A stretch of 64,000 bases of DNA from CADEED01 sp035502995 (GTDB taxonomy: Bacteria; Pseudomonadota; Gammaproteobacteria; Steroidobacterales; Steroidobacteraceae), in the NCBI GenBank assembly GCA_035502995.1, contig DATJTW010000102.1, positions 62,001 through 126,000 of the forward strand, written 5' to 3'. Position 1 is the first letter of the stretch; each line of letters opens with the position of its first letter. The translations under genes were made by a program, and so were the position numbers. Of the stretch, positions 52,413-60,318 are shown in pieces. The notes below the pieces were generated by a model, which had not been told where the DNA came from, searched no databases, and saw only the letters and a program-made list of their open reading frames with translations.

Positions 52413-52985
52413 TCAGGCCGGCGACGGCGGCCGGAACGGGTGACGGCGCGCGGCGCTCGACAGGTATTCCCACACTTCGAGGTCCTCGACCGGGTCGAAG
52501 TCGTCGTACCACTCGCCGACGGCGAACAGGATCGGCGGCGTCTCGAGGAACACGACGTGATCGGCCTCGGACGCGAGACGGGGAGCCGCCTCCGGCGACA
52601 CCACGGGCGCGGCGACGGTGACCGACGCCGCGCCGAGCTTGCGCGCCGCGCGAATGGCCGCGAGCATCGTTGCGCCCGTCGCGATGCCGTCGTCGACCAG
52701 GACGACGTGCCGGTCCCCGAGCTCGAGCGGCGGAAATCCTTCGCGATACATCCGCTCGCGTTGCCCCGGCATGCCGATCTTGCGGGCGACGAGCACGTCG
52801 AGGGGCGCATCGAGCACCTCGGCTACTTCGAAGGCCACGGGCATGCCGCCGCGCGGCAGGCCGAGCACGAGCACCGGCGCCGGCAATCGCAAGGTCGCCA
52901 CGGCTTCACCGAGCGCGGCGCCGGCGACGCGGCGGTTCGGGAACCGGGCATTGGGGCGGCCACGGGCGCGGTTCTGGGAGCGCAT
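52413..52985 (-). CDS. Phosphoribosyltransferase, internally shortened
   Basis: A 190-residue type I phosphoribosyltransferase. It has VLVLGLPRGGMPVAFEVA and the PRPP loop VVLVDDGIATGATMLAAIRAARK. Relatives are about 210-230 residues and have a block of roughly 45-50 residues between ARKIGxPG and RERLYRGG (with the GHEELAMGAI-like segment). Here ARKIGMPG runs straight into QRERMYREGFPPLEL, so that block is missing without a frameshift. The PRPP motif is intact, but activity is uncertain. It is divergent from the nitroreductase gene and may share its operator. Confidence 0.8.
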   Translation of the reverse strand: MRSQNRARGRPNARFPNRRVAGAALGEAVATLRLPAPVLVLGLPRGGMPVAFEVAEVLDAPLDVLVARKIGMPGQRERMYREGFPPLELGDRHVVLVDDGIATGATMLAAIRAARKLGAASVTVAAPVVSPEAAPRLASEADHVVFLETPPILFAVGEWYDDFDPVEDLEVWEYLSSAARRHPFRPPSPA

Positions 52986-53044
52986 GACGTCGGAAGTTAG
53001 ATCGGCTCGCGGCGCGATTCATGCGCGGCGCCGCGTAGGGTCGT

Positions 53045-53064
53045 CCGGGAAGTTACGAATGCGC
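53045..53064 (+). promoter_or_regulatory. Stress-cluster motif B
   Basis: CCGGG-AAGTTACGAA-TGCGC, a match to the 20-bp cluster motif, 53 nt before the nitroreductase start and 60 nt from the divergent phosphoribosyltransferase start. Confidence 0.5.
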
Positions 53065-53116
53065 CGCGCGCCACGGGCTGAGACGCTGCGGGTCCTGCCC
53101 CGCGCGAGGTCCGGTC

Positions 53117-53668
53117 ATGGAATTCGTCGACGTCGTTCTCGGCCGTCACGCCGTGCGCAGCTATGCCCCGACGCCCGTGCCCGCCGACCTCATCGCGAAA
53201 CTGATCGGCCTCGCCGTGCATGCACCGAGCGCGATGAACGGGCAGCCCTGGGCTTTCGCGGTCGCCAACGATCCGCAACGCATCGACGAATATGCGTCGC
53301 TCGCCAAGGAATACTATCTCGCGCACGAAGACGTGCCGAACACCGTGCGCGCGGCGATCGAAGCCCGCGACCACAGCATCTTCCACCACGCGCCCGTGCT
53401 GGTGCTCGTCCTCGCGAAGTCGGACACCGAGCAGGCGCGCGAGGATTGCTGCCTCGCCGCGCAGACGCTGATGCTGGCCGCGCGCGATGTCGGGCTCGGC
53501 AGTTGCTGGGTCGGTTTCGCGCGGCCGTGGCTCAATCGCCCGGAGACGCGCGCGCAGCTGAAATTGCCGCGCGGCTACCGCGTCGTCGCGCCGATCGTCA
53601 TGGGATATCCCACCGCCTGGCCGCCCGCGCACGGACGCGCGGAACCGGAGATCCGCTGGCTGCGCTGA
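53117..53668 (+). CDS. Nitroreductase family protein
   Basis: A 183-residue FMN-dependent nitroreductase. It opens RHAVRSYAPTPVP and has LAVHAPSAMNGQPWAFAV, an AAQTLMLAARDVGLGSCWVGF core and the closing RVVAPIVMGYPT. The probable cofactor is FMN with NAD(P)H, and the substrate is unknown; quinones or nitro compounds are typical. It is monocistronic, followed by a 241-nt gap with regulatory structure. Confidence 0.9.
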   Translation: MEFVDVVLGRHAVRSYAPTPVPADLIAKLIGLAVHAPSAMNGQPWAFAVANDPQRIDEYASLAKEYYLAHEDVPNTVRAAIEARDHSIFHHAPVLVLVLAKSDTEQAREDCCLAAQTLMLAARDVGLGSCWVGFARPWLNRPETRAQLKLPRGYRVVAPIVMGYPTAWPPAHGRAEPEIRWLR

Positions 53669-53708
53669 GCGCGGGCGGCTCCGCGGCGTTTCTCGGGCCG
53701 CCTGCCTT

Positions 53709-53733
53709 CGACACCCCTATATATAAGGTGTCG
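53709..53733. repeat. TATATATA-centred inverted repeat
   Basis: CGACACC and GGTGTCG form a perfect 7-bp stem around CCTATATATAA. The core CTTATATATAGG (minus-strand reading) also occurs at 29352-29363 inside an eCIS gene. It follows the nitroreductase stop by about 40 nt and may act as a terminator hairpin. Confidence 0.55.
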
Positions 53734-53802
53734 GCCGGGCCAGCCGGCCACGCACGGACCGCGACGTCGCGCCTCGCCCGCGGATCGGGCGCGCCGCGAC
53801 GC

Positions 53803-53822
53803 CCGAAACACTACGAACCCGG
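53803..53822 (+). promoter_or_regulatory. Stress-cluster motif H1
   Basis: CCGAA-ACACTACGAA-CCCGG, overlapping the oppositely oriented motif H2 so that AACACTACG and CGTAGTGTT form a 9-bp inverted repeat. It is upstream of the first CBS gene. Confidence 0.5.
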
Positions 53823-53838
53823 ACCCGTAGTGTTGCGG
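53819..53838 (-). promoter_or_regulatory. Stress-cluster motif H2 (minus orientation)
   Basis: Read on the minus strand this is CCGCA-ACACTACGGG-TCCGG. It lies 72 nt before the CBS start. With H1 it forms the only double site in the cluster besides the 60219/60249 pair. Confidence 0.5.
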
Positions 53839-53909
53839 ATTCGACGCGCCGAGGCGGGCGTGACCATCAGCTCCACCGGTCCGTGGCCGGACATCACAGG
53901 AGATCGATC

Positions 53910-54386
53910 ATGAAAGTCGAGCAACTGATGACCCGCGAGGTCAACACCTGCGCGCCCGCCGATACGTTGGAACGCGCCGCCTGCCTGCTCTGGGACGGCG
54001 ACTGCGGCTGCCTGCCGGTGTGCGCGGACGGCAGCAACCGCGTCGTCGGCATGATCACGGATCGCGACATCTGCATGGCAGCGATGTTCGCCGGCAAACC
54101 GCTGAGCGCGCTCGACGTGGCGCACGCGATGTCGAAGCAGGTGGCCGTCTGCCAGGCCGACGACACCCTGGAGACGGCCGAGAAGGTGATGCGTGAGTCG
54201 CGCGTGCGCCGCCTGCCGGTCGTCGACGCGCAGGGCGCACTGGTCGGCATCGTTGGCATCGCCGACCTCATCCGCGAAGCCGCGCACGAACGCAAGATCG
54301 GCACGCGTTACGTCAGTGACTCGTCAGTGCGCGACACGCTCGCCGCGATCTGCGCGGCCGGGATCGGCAAGCGGCTGGCTGCGTGA
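53910..54386 (+). CDS. CBS-pair domain protein 1
   Basis: A 158-residue protein made of two CBS motifs (about residues 3-60 and 70-125), seen in VEQLMTREVNTCAPADTLERAACLL, RVVGMITDRDIC, RLPVVDAQGALVGIVGIADLI. CBS pairs bind adenosine nucleotides and act as energy sensors; the free-standing form here is typical of stress regulons. CACAGGAG lies 8-15 nt before the ATG, which is chosen over a shorter upstream extension at 53883. Confidence 0.88.
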   Translation: MKVEQLMTREVNTCAPADTLERAACLLWDGDCGCLPVCADGSNRVVGMITDRDICMAAMFAGKPLSALDVAHAMSKQVAVCQADDTLETAEKVMRESRVRRLPVVDAQGALVGIVGIADLIREAAHERKIGTRYVSDSSVRDTLAAICAAGIGKRLAA

Positions 54387-54441
54387 CGCCACCAGGGCGC
54401 GCCATCCGCGCGATCCGGGACGCGGGTAGGTAGTCAACCGC

Positions 54442-54999
54442 ATGCGCGGGCCGGCCGCGGGGTGCACCCTCGCTCCGCGCATGCCCCTCTCGTCCGACAA
54501 CCTGGTGGCTTACTACTCGCTCAGCGGCAACACGGAACGCGTGGCCCGCGACATCGCGGCGCGACTCGGCGCCGACCTCGAGCAGATCCGCGAACGCGCC
54601 AGCCGGCGCGGGTTCGTCGGTCGCTGCCGCGCGGCCATCGACAGTTTCCGCGAGCGGCCCGGCCGCCTCGAGGAGCTCGCGCGTCACGCGCACGATCATG
54701 CGCTGACGATCGTCGGCACACCGGTCTGGGCCGGCAAGATGACACCGGCCATCCGCGCCTATCTGGGCCAGCGGCGCGGCCAGCTCGACGACGTGGCGCT
54801 CTTCACGACCTCGGGCGGCAGTGCCGGCGCCGCCGTGATCGGCGCGATGGAACGGCTGATCGGGCAGCGCGCCGTCGCCAGCGTCGCGTTCGACGCGCGC
54901 GAGCTCGCGGACGGCGAGGCGTACGAGGCGAAGCTCAGGTCGTTCCTGGCGGCGCTGATGAAGCGCGCGCCGCTGCCGGCCCGCGCCAGCGCGCGGTGA
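54442..54999 (+). CDS. Flavodoxin-like protein
   Basis: A 185-residue protein (173 if it starts at the ATG at 54481). The FMN phosphate loop is YYSLSGNTERVA. Further flavodoxin features are ALTIVGTPVWAGKMTPAIRAYL and ALFTTSGGSAG. It probably serves as an electron carrier or a NAD(P)H-dependent oxidoreductase. There is no good ribosome-binding site for either start. It follows the CBS gene on the same strand by 55 nt, and no cluster motif is seen directly before it. Confidence 0.8.
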   Translation: MRGPAAGCTLAPRMPLSSDNLVAYYSLSGNTERVARDIAARLGADLEQIRERASRRGFVGRCRAAIDSFRERPGRLEELARHAHDHALTIVGTPVWAGKMTPAIRAYLGQRRGQLDDVALFTTSGGSAGAAVIGAMERLIGQRAVASVAFDARELADGEAYEAKLRSFLAALMKRAPLPARASAR

Positions 55000-55005
55000 G
55001 GACAT

Positions 55006-55212
55006 CTACGCGCTGAAAACGGCGCTGCTCTGGAATCCCGCCTTGCGCAGGACGTAGGCGAGCGGGCACACGCTCGTGAACGCGGCCTGGACGAGGTTCA
55101 CGCCCATGACGCCGGAGAGGATGAGCCAGTACGGGCTCACGAAACGTCCGAGCGCCAGGCCGAGGACGACCATGCTGCCGGTGAAGACGAGGACGATGCG
55201 ATCGATGGACAT
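55006..55212 (-). CDS. DUF2892 family small membrane protein
   Basis: A 68-residue protein with two hydrophobic helices (about 6-23 and 27-45) and the DUF2892 pattern MSIDRIVLVFTGSMVVLGL, VNLVQAAFTSVCPL. Relatives accompany rhodanese or YgaP proteins or stand alone. It follows hemN by 10 nt, so they form one transcription unit. It ends 6 nt from the convergent flavodoxin stop. Confidence 0.85.
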   Translation of the reverse strand: MSIDRIVLVFTGSMVVLGLALGRFVSPYWLILSGVMGVNLVQAAFTSVCPLAYVLRKAGFQSSAVFSA

Positions 55213-55222
55213 GGCGGTCTCC

Positions 55223-56620
55223 TCAGATGACGCGTGAGTAACGCGGCCGCGCCGCCGGCGCGCTCGTGTCGAGATGGTTGTCGAAACACATGGCGATGAT
55301 CCGCAGCAGCAGCCGGCCGCGCGGCGTGGCGGCGATGCGGCGGTCGGTGCGCGTGACGAGGCCGTCGGCGATCAGCGGCTCGAGGCGCGACAGCGCCTCG
55401 GCGAAATAGTCCGTGAAGTCGAGGTCGTGGCGGAACTCGACCGACGGGATGTCGATGGCCGCGTGGCACATGAGCTGCTGGATGACGTCGGCACGGATGC
55501 GATCGTCGGCCGATAGCGCGAGGCCGCGCCACACGGGGATCGCGCCGCGGTCGATGGCCGCCTCCCACGCGGGCAGATCGCGCGGGTTCTGGCTGAAGGA
55601 ATCGCCGATGTGGCTGATGGCGCTCACGCCGAGTCCGATGAGGTCGCAGTCGGCGTGCGTCGTGTATCCCATGAAATTGCGATGCAGGGACCCGAGCTGC
55701 TGCGCGCGCGCCAGGTCGTCGTTCGGCGACGCGAAGTGATCCATCCCGATGTGCCGGTAGCCCGCCGCGGCCAGCTTCTCGATGGCGAGCTGCAGCAGCG
55801 CGAGCTTCGCGCCCGCGTCCGGCAGCGCGCGTTCGTCGATCTGCGTCTGCGGCTTGAAGAGCGCCGGCATGTGCGCGTAGCCGTAGATCGCGATGCGGTT
55901 GGGACGCGCCGCAGTCACCAGGTCGAGCGTGCGCGCGAATCCCGCGGGAGTCTGTTTCGGCAGGCCGTAGATGAGATCGACGTTCACGGAGCGGAAGCCG
56001 TTCTCGCGACATTCGCCGATCGCCGCCAGCGTCTGCCCGACGGTCTGCTCGCGGTTCACGGCGTGCTGCACCTCGGGGTCGAAATCCTGGACGCCGAAGC
56101 TCGCACGCGTGAAGCCGGCGCGTGCGTACGCGGCCACGTCGCCGGGCGCGAGGAAGCGCGGATCGAGCTCGATCGAGAAATCCCGGTCGGCGCGCGCGCT
56201 CAACCGGAAGTGCCGGCGCAACGCGGTCATCAACGCCGCGATCTGCAGCGGCGCGAGGAAGTTCGGCGTGCCGCCGCCGAGGTGCACCTGCACCACGTCG
56301 CGCTCGCGGTCGAACAACGTCGCCACGCGCGCGATCTCGCGTTCGAGGCGCTGCAGGTAGCCGACCGAGCGCGCATGATCGCGCGTGATCACGCGGTTGC
56401 AGCCGCAGTAGAAGCACGGGCTCTCGCAGAACGGCACATGCACGTAGACCGACAGCGGTCGCGGTACGGCCTCGCCGTTCGTGCGCAGCGCCTGCGCCCG
56501 CAGTTCGGCGGCGCCGAACGCCGCGGAGAAAGCCGGCGCCGTGGGATACGAAGTGTAGCGCGGGCCCGGCCGGTCGTAGCGCTGCAGGAGTTCGGCGTCG
56601 AACGCGATGTCGTTGCTCAT
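55223..56620 (-). CDS. hemN: Oxygen-independent coproporphyrinogen III oxidase
   Basis: A 465-residue radical-SAM enzyme with the CxxxCxxC cluster CESPCFYC preceded by YVHVPF, and the HLGGGTPNFL motif. It has the HemN-type N-terminal RYTSYPTAPAFS and the C-terminal domain. It converts coproporphyrinogen III to protoporphyrinogen IX without oxygen, which is useful in low oxygen. Length is normal. The operator-like motif C lies 57 nt upstream of the start codon. Confidence 0.94.
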   Translation of the reverse strand: MSNDIAFDAELLQRYDRPGPRYTSYPTAPAFSAAFGAAELRAQALRTNGEAVPRPLSVYVHVPFCESPCFYCGCNRVITRDHARSVGYLQRLEREIARVATLFDRERDVVQVHLGGGTPNFLAPLQIAALMTALRRHFRLSARADRDFSIELDPRFLAPGDVAAYARAGFTRASFGVQDFDPEVQHAVNREQTVGQTLAAIGECRENGFRSVNVDLIYGLPKQTPAGFARTLDLVTAARPNRIAIYGYAHMPALFKPQTQIDERALPDAGAKLALLQLAIEKLAAAGYRHIGMDHFASPNDDLARAQQLGSLHRNFMGYTTHADCDLIGLGVSAISHIGDSFSQNPRDLPAWEAAIDRGAIPVWRGLALSADDRIRADVIQQLMCHAAIDIPSVEFRHDLDFTDYFAEALSRLEPLIADGLVTRTDRRIAATPRGRLLLRIIAMCFDNHLDTSAPAARPRYSRVI

Positions 56621-56676
56621 GTCGCGACGTTAGTCGAGGGCGGCGTCGTGCGAATTCGCGGCGGCGCGTATGCGGT

Positions 56677-56696
56677 CCGCAAGACTACGTATGCGG
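56677..56696 (+). promoter_or_regulatory. Stress-cluster motif C, best match
   Basis: CCGCA-AGACTACGTA-TGCGG has both complementary pentamers and the TACGTA core. It is 57 nt before the hemN start. Confidence 0.55.
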
Positions 56697-56708
56697 CCGC
56701 CGCGCGCG

Positions 56709-57224
56709 TCAGCCGAGCCCGCGTGGCGCGGCGCGCGGCGCCGGGGTGAAGGGCAGCGGGCCGGTGAAGACGCTGCGCGGTAGATAGGCCAGCACGTCCT
56801 CGGCGGGGTGGTGCACGATGTCCTTGACCACCGTCGCGGCGAGCTTCGCGCGCACGTGCGCCGGCAGCGCGGCGCGCAGTCGGCCGAGCAGCGACGCACC
56901 CGCGACGAGCACCACCGCGTCGAAGCGATCGGCACGCCAGCCGCGTTCGAGCTCCGCGGCGATGCGCCGCGCGAAGCGGTCGACCGCCTGCCGGCGGGCG
57001 GCGTGCTCGGGCCCGCTCGCGTGGCGCGCGCTCGCGCCGCGCCGGCGGTGCGGATCCGCCGCGCGCTCGAACACGCGGCCGGGCCGGTCGCTCACCAGGT
57101 CCTGTTCGCGCTGGCGGCCGGCGGGATTCGCGAGGCGTCCCACCGCGTTCAGCGCCCGGCCGAAGCCGATGGCGTCGTAGAAGTGGGCTTCGGTCTGGTC
57201 GGCGACCACGATTCTCACTCTCAT
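56709..57224 (-). CDS. Host attachment protein-like (PF10116-type)
   Basis: A 171-residue protein that matches the pattern of proteins annotated as required for attachment to host cells: VRIVVADQTEAHFYD at the start, then a basic HASGPEHAARRQAVDRFARRIAAEL region and VVLVAGASLLGRLRAALPAHVRAKL. The fold resembles release-factor-like archaeal eRF1 domains. The family name is historical and says little about function. It is the last gene of a six-gene minus-strand unit. Confidence 0.75.
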   Translation of the reverse strand: MRVRIVVADQTEAHFYDAIGFGRALNAVGRLANPAGRQREQDLVSDRPGRVFERAADPHRRRGASARHASGPEHAARRQAVDRFARRIAAELERGWRADRFDAVVLVAGASLLGRLRAALPAHVRAKLAATVVKDIVHHPAEDVLAYLPRSVFTGPLPFTPAPRAAPRGLG

Positions 57225-57230
57225 GCGGAC

Positions 57231-57398
57231 CTACTTTCCTTCGAGCAGGCGCGCGACCCGGCGCAGCAGGCGCAGGGCGCGGCCGATGTCGTGCAGGTGG
57301 GCGCTGCGCACCGCGGCGCCGGTGAAGCCGGCGAGCCGCGCGCGCTGGCGGCGGCAGCGCTCGATGAGCTCGGCGCGCGGGACGCGGGGCGCGTTCAT
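57231..57398 (-). CDS. Small basic protein, 55 residues
   Basis: A 55-residue arginine-rich helical protein (MNAPRVPRAELIERCRRQ... ending LLRRVARLLEGK). Its start overlaps the holin-like gene's stop (ATGA) and it ends 6 nt before the host-attachment start, so the spacing supports a real gene. No family is recognised. Confidence 0.6.
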   Translation of the reverse strand: MNAPRVPRAELIERCRRQRARLAGFTGAAVRSAHLHDIGRALRLLRRVARLLEGK

Positions 57399-57766
57399 GC
57401 CGCCTCCCGGACCGCTTCGCGATCGAGCTCGAGCTCGCGCAAGGTGGCGGCGAAAGCCGGCGGTCTCGACCGCCAGCGCGCGCGGGCGCGCGCCGCCAGC
57501 AGGATCGCGATGGCGACGTAACCGCCGAGCGCGCCGATGCTGGCGAGCACGCGGTGCGTGTCCCAGAACAGCACGATCACGACGACGCCGGCGAACGCCA
57601 GTGCGACGAGGGCGGCGACGAACGCCGCGACCGCGAGCGCCACCGATGCTGCCGTCGCGCCGAGATGATCTTCCAGGTCGCCGGCCGCGAGCTCGAGGCG
57701 CGTGCGTGCCATGGCGGCGAGGAAGTCCATCGCGCCCTCGGGCGTTTCGTGCTCCGTGGAGATCAT
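57395..57766 (-). CDS. Phage-holin-III-like/DUF1469-type membrane protein
   Basis: A 123-residue protein with two membrane helices (about 40-70 and 75-95) after an amphipathic helix. It has the order seen in the holin superfamily III (Actinobacterial holin-X) proteins that pair with DUF883 proteins such as YqjD. It overlaps the DUF883 gene by 4 nt. A role in membrane or ribosome association under stress is conjectural. Confidence 0.75.
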   Translation of the reverse strand: MISTEHETPEGAMDFLAAMARTRLELAAGDLEDHLGATAASVALAVAAFVAALVALAFAGVVVIVLFWDTHRVLASIGALGGYVAIAILLAARARARWRSRPPAFAATLRELELDREAVREAA

Positions 57767-58038
57767 CGGCGTCCCGCCACGAGGCCGATCAGGAAGGCGA
57801 CGACGCCGGTCGCGACGATCGCCTGCCAGGGATGGTCGTGCACGGCGCGGTTCACCGCACGCGCGCGGCCGCCGACGGATTCGCAGGCCGAGTTCAGGTG
57901 CGCGCGTGCCTGCTGTAATCCTTCGCGCGCGGCTTCCGGTACGTCGGCGGCGTGCGCGGCGCCGGCGTCGAGCAGCTTGTCGGCTTCGTCTAGCACGTCG
58001 CGCAGTCGGCGGCCGAAGTCTTCGATCTTGGCATTCAT
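57763..58038 (-). CDS. DUF883 (ElaB/YqjD-like) protein
   Basis: A 91-residue protein: amphipathic N-terminal helix, then a C-terminal membrane helix after VHDHPWQAIVATGVVAFLIGLVAGRR, the typical end of ElaB/YqjD/YgaM proteins. In Escherichia coli these bind ribosomes and the inner membrane in stationary phase. GGAGGAG precedes the ATG. An upstream in-frame extension is a shadow of the dehydrogenase gene. Confidence 0.85.
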   Translation of the reverse strand: MNAKIEDFGRRLRDVLDEADKLLDAGAAHAADVPEAAREGLQQARAHLNSACESVGGRARAVNRAVHDHPWQAIVATGVVAFLIGLVAGRR

Positions 58039-58049
58039 CGTCTCCTCCG

Positions 58050-59132
58050 TCAGTTCGTGCCCGAGCGCGCCAGCATCGGGCGCGCGTGGCTCATCGCGTC
58101 TCCGCGGATGCCGAGCACCATGCGGCCTTCGAGCGTGCCGGCCTCGAGCTGCGCGAAGACGCGATTGACGTCCGCGAGCGGCGCGACGTGCGTCTGCGCG
58201 ATGACCTTGCGCGCCACCGCGAACTCCAGCGCTTCGGCGAGATCCTGCCGCGTGCCGACGATCGAGCCGCGCACCGTGATGCGCTTGAGCACGACGTCGA
58301 AGATCGGCGTCGGGAACGTGCCCGGCGGGAGGCCGACCAGCGACACGGTGCCGTGGCGGCGCGCGATCTGGATCGCCTGCGCGAACGCGCTGTTCGACAC
58401 CGCCGTCACCAGCACGCCGTGCGCACCGCCGCCGGTTTCGCGCAGCACCGCGGCGACCGCGTCCGGGCGGCGCGCGTCGATGGTGATGTCGGCGCCGACC
58501 CTGCGCGCCAGCGCCAGCTTGTCGTCCGAGACGTCGAGCGCCAGCACCTCGAGGCCCATCGCCTTGCCGTACTGGATCGCGAGGTGGCCGAGCCCGCCGA
58601 CGCCCGACACGGCCAGCCACTGGCCGGGGCGCGCCTCGGTCTCGTTGATGCCCTTGTACGTCGTCACACCGGCGCAGAGGATCGGCGCGACCTCGATGAG
58701 ATCGACCGACGGCGGCAGTTGCGCAACGTAGTCGGCATGGCCGATCGCGTATTCGGCGAACGTGCCGTTCACGTTGTAGCCGGTGTTGTGCTGGCGTTCG
58801 CACAGCGTCTCCCAACCGCTCATGCAGTGTTCGCAGTGTCCGCAGGCGTCATGCAGCCACGCGAGGCCGACGAGATCGCCTTCGCGAAACCGCCGCACGC
58901 CGGCGCCGACCGCCGCCACGTAGCCCACGCCCTCGTGCCCGGGCACGAACGGCAGCGTCGGTTTCACGGGCCAGTCGCCGTGCGCCGCGTGCAGGTCCGT
59001 GTGGCAGACGCCGGTGGTGGCGAGCTGGATCAGCACTTCGCCCGATTCCGGTTCGGGAACGGGGATCTCCTCGACGGCCAGCGGCTTGCCGAATTCGCGG
59101 ACGACCGCGGCCTGCATCGTTTTCGGAATCAT
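58050..59132 (-). CDS. Zinc-dependent alcohol dehydrogenase
   Basis: A 360-residue AdhP/AdhA-type enzyme. The catalytic zinc ligand region is GVCHTDLH, with the GHEGVGYVAAVG segment following. Structural zinc cysteines are in CGHCEHCMSGWETLC. The NAD-binding loop is GVGGLGHLAIQYGKAMG. It likely oxidises or reduces short alcohols and aldehydes, and fits fermentative or microaerobic metabolism. It starts 7 nt after the Usp gene and belongs to the same unit. Confidence 0.93.
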   Translation of the reverse strand: MIPKTMQAAVVREFGKPLAVEEIPVPEPESGEVLIQLATTGVCHTDLHAAHGDWPVKPTLPFVPGHEGVGYVAAVGAGVRRFREGDLVGLAWLHDACGHCEHCMSGWETLCERQHNTGYNVNGTFAEYAIGHADYVAQLPPSVDLIEVAPILCAGVTTYKGINETEARPGQWLAVSGVGGLGHLAIQYGKAMGLEVLALDVSDDKLALARRVGADITIDARRPDAVAAVLRETGGGAHGVLVTAVSNSAFAQAIQIARRHGTVSLVGLPPGTFPTPIFDVVLKRITVRGSIVGTRQDLAEALEFAVARKVIAQTHVAPLADVNRVFAQLEAGTLEGRMVLGIRGDAMSHARPMLARSGTN

Positions 59133-59139
59133 GGTGACC

Positions 59140-60135
59140 TCACACAGGCAGTGAAAGCACGGGGGGTTGGGACACGATGCGCATGCCGCGCGGCTGGCGC
59201 GCGACCGCCTTCTCGGTATGCGGTGTCTTCACGACGAGCACGTCGCAGGCCAGGGCTTCGAGCACGCGTTCGGCGGTGTTGCCGATGAACACGCGCTTGA
59301 TCGCGGAGCGCGACACCGCGCCCATGACGACGACGTCGGCCTTCCGCTGGCGCGCGACGCGCGGGATGCCGATCGCCGGATGCCCTTCGTACACGTGGCG
59401 CCGCGACTTCGGCAGCCGGTGCGCATCGGAGAACTTCTGGAATTCGCGCCGGCCGATCCGCTGCCGCTCCTCGAACTGCAGTTGCAGGGCGGCCGCGTCC
59501 ATCGCCGGATCGCCGCTCGGGATCGACAGCAGCGACGGGTAGTTGGCATGCATGAGTTCGAGATCGCCGTCGGTCTTGCGCGCCAGCGCGAGCGCGGTCT
59601 CGACGATCGACTCGTCGAGACGCGCGGGCTTCGCATGCGCGTGCGACGGATCGACTGCCGCCAGCACCGTCGGCTTGCGCCACGCGCGGGAATTCTTCAG
59701 CAGCAGCACCGGCACCGGGCTCGCGCGCAACATCTCCCAGTCCGTCAGGCGGATGAGCCAGGGAGCGCGGCGGCGGCCCTTGTGGCACTCGGCGACGATG
59801 AGGTCCGCGCCGGTCTTCTTCGCGCGGCGCACGATGGCCTCGTGCGGCGGAAAATCCCACTCCACCGCGACCGTGGTCTCGACGCCGTGGCGGCGCGCGC
59901 GCGCCGCGAGCTTCTCGAGCTGTTTCGTCCGCAACGCCAGCGATTCGCGCCGCAGTGCGCCGAGCGAGTCGCCCGTGAGCGGCTGCAGCTCGAGGAACAC
60001 CGGCGCGGAGATCGCATTGAAGAGATCCAGGCGGGCGCCTAGCGTCTTAGCGAGCCGGGCGACCTTGTCGATCGTCGCGTGGCGCCGGGCGTCGGGATCC
60101 TTGATCGCGAACAGGATGCGTTGCGGGGCATTCAT
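59140..60135 (-). CDS. Tandem universal stress protein 1 (UspE-like)
   Basis: A 331-residue protein with two UspA domains in tandem. The second ends with the ATP-loop-like GAVSRSAIKRVFIGNTAERVL; the first contains VRRAKKTGADLIVAECHKG. It opens RILFAIKDPDARRH, as UspE does. Usp proteins act in starvation and low oxygen. It heads a six-gene minus-strand unit and has cluster motifs G and D in its upstream region. Confidence 0.9.
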   Translation of the reverse strand: MNAPQRILFAIKDPDARRHATIDKVARLAKTLGARLDLFNAISAPVFLELQPLTGDSLGALRRESLALRTKQLEKLAARARRHGVETTVAVEWDFPPHEAIVRRAKKTGADLIVAECHKGRRRAPWLIRLTDWEMLRASPVPVLLLKNSRAWRKPTVLAAVDPSHAHAKPARLDESIVETALALARKTDGDLELMHANYPSLLSIPSGDPAMDAAALQLQFEERQRIGRREFQKFSDAHRLPKSRRHVYEGHPAIGIPRVARQRKADVVVMGAVSRSAIKRVFIGNTAERVLEALACDVLVVKTPHTEKAVARQPRGMRIVSQPPVLSLPV

Positions 60136-60194
60136 CGGGGATTCCTCTCTGTCGAGAACGCGGGGAGATGGTGGTCTGCGCCAGCAGTGCCGAC

Positions 60195-60219
60195 GATCCG
60201 TTGCACTGCCTAACGGATC
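60195..60219. repeat. Inverted repeat in the divergent Usp/CBS promoter region
   Basis: GATCCGTT and AACGGATC form a perfect 8-bp stem around a 9-nt loop, just next to motif G. It may be an additional operator, a short hairpin in the leader of the Usp transcript, or neither. Confidence 0.45.
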
Positions 60220-60238
60220 CGGAACATTGCGTACGTCT
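60219..60238 (+). promoter_or_regulatory. Stress-cluster motif G
   Basis: CCGGA-ACATTGCGTA-CGTCT, a weaker match, 84 nt upstream of the Usp start on the minus strand. Confidence 0.4.
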
Positions 60239-60248
60239 CGCGTCGCAT

Positions 60249-60268
60249 CCGCAGTCCTACGGACGTCG
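60249..60268 (+). promoter_or_regulatory. Stress-cluster motif D
   Basis: CCGCA-GTCCTACGGA-CGTCG, 51 nt before the CBS start. It is preceded by CGCAT as in motif F. Confidence 0.5.
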
Positions 60269-60318
60269 GTCGCGTGCCGCCGCTCCTAACATCGCGGCGA
60301 GCATCACAGGAGGTCCCC

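Noticed and set aside
53669..53909. A protein gene in the 241-nt gap before the first CBS gene
   Set aside because: Open frames here lack ribosome-binding sites and motifs, and the region is filled by the TATATATA hairpin and the overlapping operator-like motifs.
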